A stretch of 8,072 nucleotides of DNA from Gallionella sp. UBA4737 (GTDB lineage Bacteria > Pseudomonadota > Gammaproteobacteria > Burkholderiales > Gallionellaceae), in the NCBI GenBank assembly GCA_002403995.1, contig DHIV01000128.1:473-8544 (forward strand). Direction: 5' to 3'. The notes beneath the pieces were generated by a model. The model searched no databases. It worked only from the letters and a program-made list of their open reading frames with translations, and was not told the DNA's origin. Each line of letters starts with the position of its first letter. Position 1 is the stretch's first letter. Position numbers and translations under genes: made by a program. Shown one piece after another: positions 5,425 to 8,072 of the stretch.

Positions 5425-6680
5425 TTTTATTTTGGGCCTTCTGCGCAGCATTATTGCTGGTCGCAGCACTTTTTGTTGCCTTGCCGCTATGGCGTAAGGC
5501 TTCATCCGATAACGATGTGTTGAGAGACACGGCGAATCTGGGGATTCTGCGCGACCAGGCGGCAGAGCTCGAAGTCGATTTGCAAAACGGCTTGCTGACA
5601 CAAGACGCATACGAACAAGGCAAGAGCGAGTTGCAATCCCGTCTGGTGGAAGAAGTCAAAATCACCGAACAGCCCGCTGCAAGACCGCCGCGCCATCCGG
5701 CCAAGGTGCTGGCTGTGGTTTTGGCAGTAATGCTTCCATTATTCAGTGTGCTGGTCTATTTGGCGGTAGGCAATACCGATGCTCTGTTGCCGCAGGAAGC
5801 GATCGTGGCGGACGCCGATGGCGTCATCCATTCGGAAGAAGCGCTGCAAAGACTGGAAAAGAAAGTGAAGCGTATTTCCAAGAACCCGGCTGACTGGTGG
5901 ATGCTGGCGCGTACCTACACTGAACTGAAGCGTTTTCCGGAGGCGGCCGCAGCATATGAGCATCTGGTCAGCTTGGTACCGAATGAGCCCCAACTCTGGG
6001 CAAATTATGCCGATGTCTATGCGATGGCACATGGTCAAACTCTTCAGAACGATGAAGTTACCAAGCTGATAAACAAGGCATTGGAACTGGATCCCAACAA
6101 CGTTACCGCACTCGCGCTGTCCGGTTCCGCAGCTATGGAGCGTAAAGACTACGCCACGGCGATTACCCGCTGGCAAACATTGATCGACCAACTGCAGCCG
6201 GGTTCTCCCGATATCGAGGTTTACCGTGGCGGCCTCAAGCAGGCAAGTGTGCTGCTTGCCGCTCAACCGGGTGGCAAAGAAACCCTTGCGAAACTGTCGG
6301 CAGGCCAAGCTTCTGAAAAAACAGCTGCAAATTCTGCTGCTTCCATTACCGGCAAAGTTTCCCTGAGCCCGGCACTGGCAGGCAAAGTTGCACCGACCGA
6401 TACCGTGTTCATCCTCGCGCGTGCAGCACAAGGCCCAAAGATGCCGCTGGCGGTATTGCGCAAACAGGTAAAGGATTTGCCGCTGAAATTTACGCTTGAC
6501 GACAGCATGGCGATGCAGCCGCAATTGAAACTGTCCGGTTTCCAGCAAGTCGTGGTAGTGGCACGCGTGTCAAAATCCGGAACGCCTATGGCGCAACCCG
6601 GTGACCTGCAAGGATTGACGGGAACCATCAAACCCGGCGTCAAGGGTTTGAGTGTTGTGATCGATACTGTCATGCCCTAG
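5421..6680 (+). CDS. ccmI: CcmI (CycH-like), TPR apocytochrome c chaperone of the heme lyase
   Basis: The 419-residue product has the CcmI architecture. A first transmembrane helix lies at about 2-23. A cytoplasmic loop of about 70 residues follows (LGILRDQAAELEVDLQNGLL, 40-59, a typical CcmI N-terminal motif). A second helix spans about 95-116. The periplasmic part holds tetratricopeptide-type helices at about 139-260 (for example PADWWMLARTYTELKRFPEA). A C-terminal beta-rich domain spans about 308-415, with SPALAGKVAPTDTVFILAR and a PMAQPGDLQG segment as in other long CcmI proteins. CcmI binds the C-terminus of apocytochrome c and presents it to CcmF/CcmH. It overlaps ccmH by ATGA (5421-5424) and is the last gene of the operon, ending 22 bases before a strong terminator. 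Confidence 0.95.
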   Translation: MILFWAFCAALLLVAALFVALPLWRKASSDNDVLRDTANLGILRDQAAELEVDLQNGLLTQDAYEQGKSELQSRLVEEVKITEQPAARPPRHPAKVLAVVLAVMLPLFSVLVYLAVGNTDALLPQEAIVADADGVIHSEEALQRLEKKVKRISKNPADWWMLARTYTELKRFPEAAAAYEHLVSLVPNEPQLWANYADVYAMAHGQTLQNDEVTKLINKALELDPNNVTALALSGSAAMERKDYATAITRWQTLIDQLQPGSPDIEVYRGGLKQASVLLAAQPGGKETLAKLSAGQASEKTAANSAASITGKVSLSPALAGKVAPTDTVFILARAAQGPKMPLAVLRKQVKDLPLKFTLDDSMAMQPQLKLSGFQQVVVVARVSKSGTPMAQPGDLQGLTGTIKPGVKGLSVVIDTVMP

Positions 6681-6702
6681 CATTCCGGTTTATTTGCCAT
6701 TG

Positions 6703-6735
6703 CGGCATCTGATCGAAAGATCAGATGCCGTTTTT
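6703..6735 (+). terminator. Rho-independent terminator of the ccm operon
   Basis: A perfect 12-bp stem, CGGCATCTGATC (6703-6714) with GATCAGATGCCG (6719-6730), closes a GAAA tetraloop and is followed by TTTTT at 6731-6735 and a further GTTT. It lies 22 bases after the ccmI stop. The opposite strand has no T-run after the stem, so it should act mainly on + strand transcripts, that is, at the end of the ccm operon. Confidence 0.95.
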
Positions 6736-6772
6736 GTTTGTGGCAAGCTGCGGAGCGCGAGACAGGTAAGAT

Positions 6773-6804
6773 CCCTGGTTCCATGCAAATGGAACAGCAC
6801 AGGG
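6773..6804. repeat. Inverted repeat: GCAA-loop hairpin between convergent genes
   Basis: GTTCCAT (6778-6784) and ATGGAAC (6789-6795) form a perfect 7-bp stem with a GCAA loop. The flanks CCCTG (6773-6777) and CAGGG (6800-6804) extend it by 5 bp across a four-base bulge (AGCA). No T-run follows on either strand, so it is not a typical terminator. The non-coding interval 6740-6926 holds this element, the one at 6843-6871, and no supportable gene. Confidence 0.6.
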
Positions 6805-6842
6805 TAAACAGGGGGAGATTTGGCTGTCGATAACGGGACTCA

Positions 6843-6871
6843 GGATCCAGCAGAATAGAATAGCTGCATCC
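6843..6871. repeat. Inverted repeat with 9-base arms, 3' of the GGDEF gene
   Basis: GGATCCAGC (6843-6851) and GCTGCATCC (6863-6871) are complementary except for one central C/C mismatch, with an 11-base AT-rich loop. It sits about 55 bases beyond the stop of the minus-strand GGDEF gene. It could be part of that transcript's 3' end, although no T-run follows it on that strand. Confidence 0.45.
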
Positions 6872-6926
6872 CTTTGTATAACGGAGAGCGCTGGACAGGT
6901 GGCTTATCTCCCTCAATTTTGCATGG

Positions 6927-7799
6927 TTACTGTTTGTCTCTTTTCATCGAATACATATTTTCATCAGCCTGGTGCAAGGCTTCTTCAACGCTCTTCTCCC
7001 TGCCAGTCGCAGTTACATGACCTATCGATAAAGATATCGACCAGCCTTCTGCCTGAAATTTCTTCTCGGAAACAGCCTTGATCCTGTTTAGCAGAATTCC
7101 GCAGATATATTCATCCGTTTCCGGAAACAACAATACGAACTCGTCCCCGCCCAGGCGCGCAACTGTATCAACGTTTCTGGAATTACTCTTTAGTATGAGG
7201 GACACGGCTTTAAGGGCCTCATCGCCGACATGATGGCCGAGGCTGTCATTCAGCATCTTGAATTGGTCAATGTCGATAAATAACAGGGAGTAAGGGCTTC
7301 CGGACCGTTCGCTGCGCAATTGTTCGGTTTCAAATCTCTCGGTAAATTCCAAACGATTGGCTAAGTTTGTCAGCGTATCCTTGCGGGAATATTCTCTTTC
7401 TTTCCAGAGTCTGGTTACCACCCGGCCAAGGACTGTAAAAGTGACGCTGCGAGTAAAGATGTTCATCGCAAATGCGCCCAGAGGATAAGCCGGCCAGACA
7501 ACTGCCGCCTCGGCGACGCTCCAGGCAACAGCAGAAATAACGCCCACCAATGTGGATGTCTGCGTGTCAGAACGGCGCATGGCACGAATTGCGCCTATGC
7601 GGGCGGCTTGTATAACCGGCAGACAATAAAATACATCCAGGGAATAATACGACCCGGCAAACTGATAATCCAGATAGGTGATGAGTGCAATTTCCGCCAC
7701 AACCAGTAAAAAACGCCAAAACATATCTCTTTGCATTTCCTTAGCTCTAAACCGCAAAAAAGAAAAAATCACCCAGGAGGTAGAATTGGTTGTGTGCAT
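6927..7799 (-). CDS. Membrane-bound diguanylate cyclase (GGDEF protein)
   Basis: The product is up to 290 residues. The C-terminal GGDEF domain spans about 139-289. It opens with DTLTNLANRL (141-150, the usual DxLTGLxNR with Asn for Gly). It continues with FIDIDQFKMLND (174-185; metal-binding D176) and the catalytic ARLGGDEFVLLFPE (214-227, GGDEF 217-221). An RNVD at 208-211, five residues before GGDEF, fits the RxxD inhibitory site. These features predict an active enzyme that makes cyclic di-GMP from two GTP under product inhibition. The N-terminal part holds about four hydrophobic segments (near 29-46, 53-71, 84-103 and 107-125) and looks like a membrane sensor I cannot assign to a named family. 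The start is uncertain: none of the ATGs at 7799, 7736 or 7724 has a well-spaced Shine-Dalgarno. It converges on the ccm operon with no evident functional link. Confidence 0.93.
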   Translation of the reverse strand: MHTTNSTSWVIFSFLRFRAKEMQRDMFWRFLLVVAEIALITYLDYQFAGSYYSLDVFYCLPVIQAARIGAIRAMRRSDTQTSTLVGVISAVAWSVAEAAVVWPAYPLGAFAMNIFTRSVTFTVLGRVVTRLWKEREYSRKDTLTNLANRLEFTERFETEQLRSERSGSPYSLLFIDIDQFKMLNDSLGHHVGDEALKAVSLILKSNSRNVDTVARLGGDEFVLLFPETDEYICGILLNRIKAVSEKKFQAEGWSISLSIGHVTATGREKSVEEALHQADENMYSMKRDKQ

Positions 7800-7898
7800 T
7801 GCTACAAGACCATCCTAACTCATAAGAAAAAGTATCGCATCACAATATTTTCTCAAAACCAAAGCCTGTAACACGGACTTGGAAAACTTGTTGATGAT

Positions 7899-7932
7899 CA
7901 GGATATCCTGCCGTGTATATCTGTCGGCCGAC
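7899..7932. repeat. Two perfect palindromes upstream of the GGDEF gene
   Basis: CAGGATATCCTG (7899-7910) and GTCGGCCGAC (7923-7932) are perfect self-complementary palindromes of 12 and 10 bases. ACACGG (7871-7876) and CCGTGT (7911-7916) also form an inverted pair around the first. They lie in the 198-base non-coding interval 7800-7997 between the tRNA and the GGDEF gene, about 100-130 bases before the latter's annotated start. They could be regulator-binding sites or leader hairpins. I could not place a convincing sigma-70 promoter in this interval. Confidence 0.4.
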
Positions 7933-7997
7933 CTGTGATTTGCACCCGGAGTTCAAGGAAAGCATAAGCCCCGCGGTGAATTTGAGGCTTGTTGATC

Positions 7998-8072
7998 TGG
8001 CTCCCCGACCTGGACTCGAACCAGGGACCTGCGGATTAACAGTCCGTCGCTCTACCAACTGAGCTATCAGGG
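7998..8072 (-). tRNA. tRNA-Asn (anticodon GTT), missing one 5' base
   Basis: The minus strand folds as a standard cloverleaf. The D-arm is GCTC/GAGC with the AGTTGGTA loop. The anticodon loop CTGTTAA has GTT at 8038-8040 (reads AAC/AAT). The T-arm is CCTGG/CCAGG with TTCGAGT. The acceptor 3' strand is TCGGGGA, with discriminator G and an encoded CCA at 7998-8000. The 5' acceptor strand enters the window at its second base, so the first T lies just beyond 8072. The 27-43 pair is A/C, and the acceptor has one G-U wobble. Otherwise pairing is complete. Confidence 0.97.

Noticed and set aside
5739..6548. 269-residue minus-strand frame inside ccmI.
   Set aside because: It is antisense to a well-supported ccmI; its composition is what reverse translation of the coding strand gives, and it has no motif.
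6796..6852. Resemblance to a cyclic di-GMP-I (GEMM) riboswitch: GCACAGGGTAAAC at 6797-6809 looks like the conserved 5' element.
   Set aside because: The GNRA-capped helix and the downstream conserved blocks of GEMM are not present in order, and on this strand it does not precede any gene; it faces the 3' end of the GGDEF gene. Taken as chance similarity.
6677..6916. 79-residue minus-strand frame in the convergent gap.
   Set aside because: It runs through the operon terminator hairpin and other inverted repeats and has no motif; the region is better read as non-coding.
7840..8058. 72-residue minus-strand frame containing a VPGSSPGRGA segment.
   Set aside because: It begins inside the tRNA-Asn gene; this peptide is the familiar artefact of translating a tRNA T-arm, and the rest has no recognisable features.
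7933..8072. Possible integration (attachment) site at the tRNA-Asn 3' end.
   Set aside because: I see no second copy of the tRNA 3' end and no integrase or phage gene in the window.

Overview
The window is mostly a cytochrome c maturation (Ccm, System I) operon on the + strand, read from the last quarter of ccmA to the end of ccmI. A convergent minus-strand gene for a membrane-bound diguanylate cyclase follows, and then a minus-strand tRNA-Asn that is cut one base short by the window end. The order ccmABCDEFGHI, with separate ccmH and ccmI genes rather than the fused form of E. coli, together with the protein sequences and the tRNA-Asn sequence, suggests a proteobacterium. A betaproteobacterium of the Nitrosomonadales/Gallionellaceae type is my best guess, but that is inference and was not tested.

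Layout. 1-164: 3' end of ccmA (ABC ATPase). 161-844: ccmB. 872-1609: ccmC. 1606-1761: an unexpected 51-codon reading frame in a structured, repeat-bearing spacer. 1758-1925: ccmD. 1926-2414: ccmE. 2433-4439: ccmF. 4436-4960: ccmG. 4957-5424: ccmH. 5421-6680: ccmI. 6703-6735: strong intrinsic terminator. 6740-6926: non-coding, with two inverted repeats. 6927-7799 (-): GGDEF protein. 7800-7997: non-coding, with short palindromes. 7998-8072 (-): tRNA-Asn(GTT). Most ccm junctions are four-base ATGA stop/start overlaps (161, 1606, 1758, 4436, 4957, 5421), and ccmD/ccmE abut directly, so the genes are very probably co-transcribed and translationally coupled.

How the genes work together. CcmAB (ATPase plus membrane subunit) with CcmC and CcmD loads heme covalently onto CcmE and releases holo-CcmE. 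CcmF, CcmH and CcmI form the heme lyase that passes heme to apocytochrome c CXXCH motifs. CcmG and CcmH keep the apocytochrome thiols reduced, and CcmI holds the apocytochrome. The heme-ligand histidines, WWD motifs, CcmE His/Tyr and CXXC motifs are all present, so the proteins look functional.

The proteins themselves are conventional. The unusual signals are at two gene junctions. The end of ccmB (ALRISME-stop) is tandemly duplicated, and the second copy supplies the ccmC Shine-Dalgarno. The ccmC/ccmD junction carries an extra segment of about 152 bp that duplicates the Shine-Dalgarno/ATGA module, creates a small reading frame, and contains an anti-Shine-Dalgarno segment able to pair with either copy. 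This could be a translational switch or the scar of a structured repeat insertion. I see no evidence for an entirely new multi-gene system.
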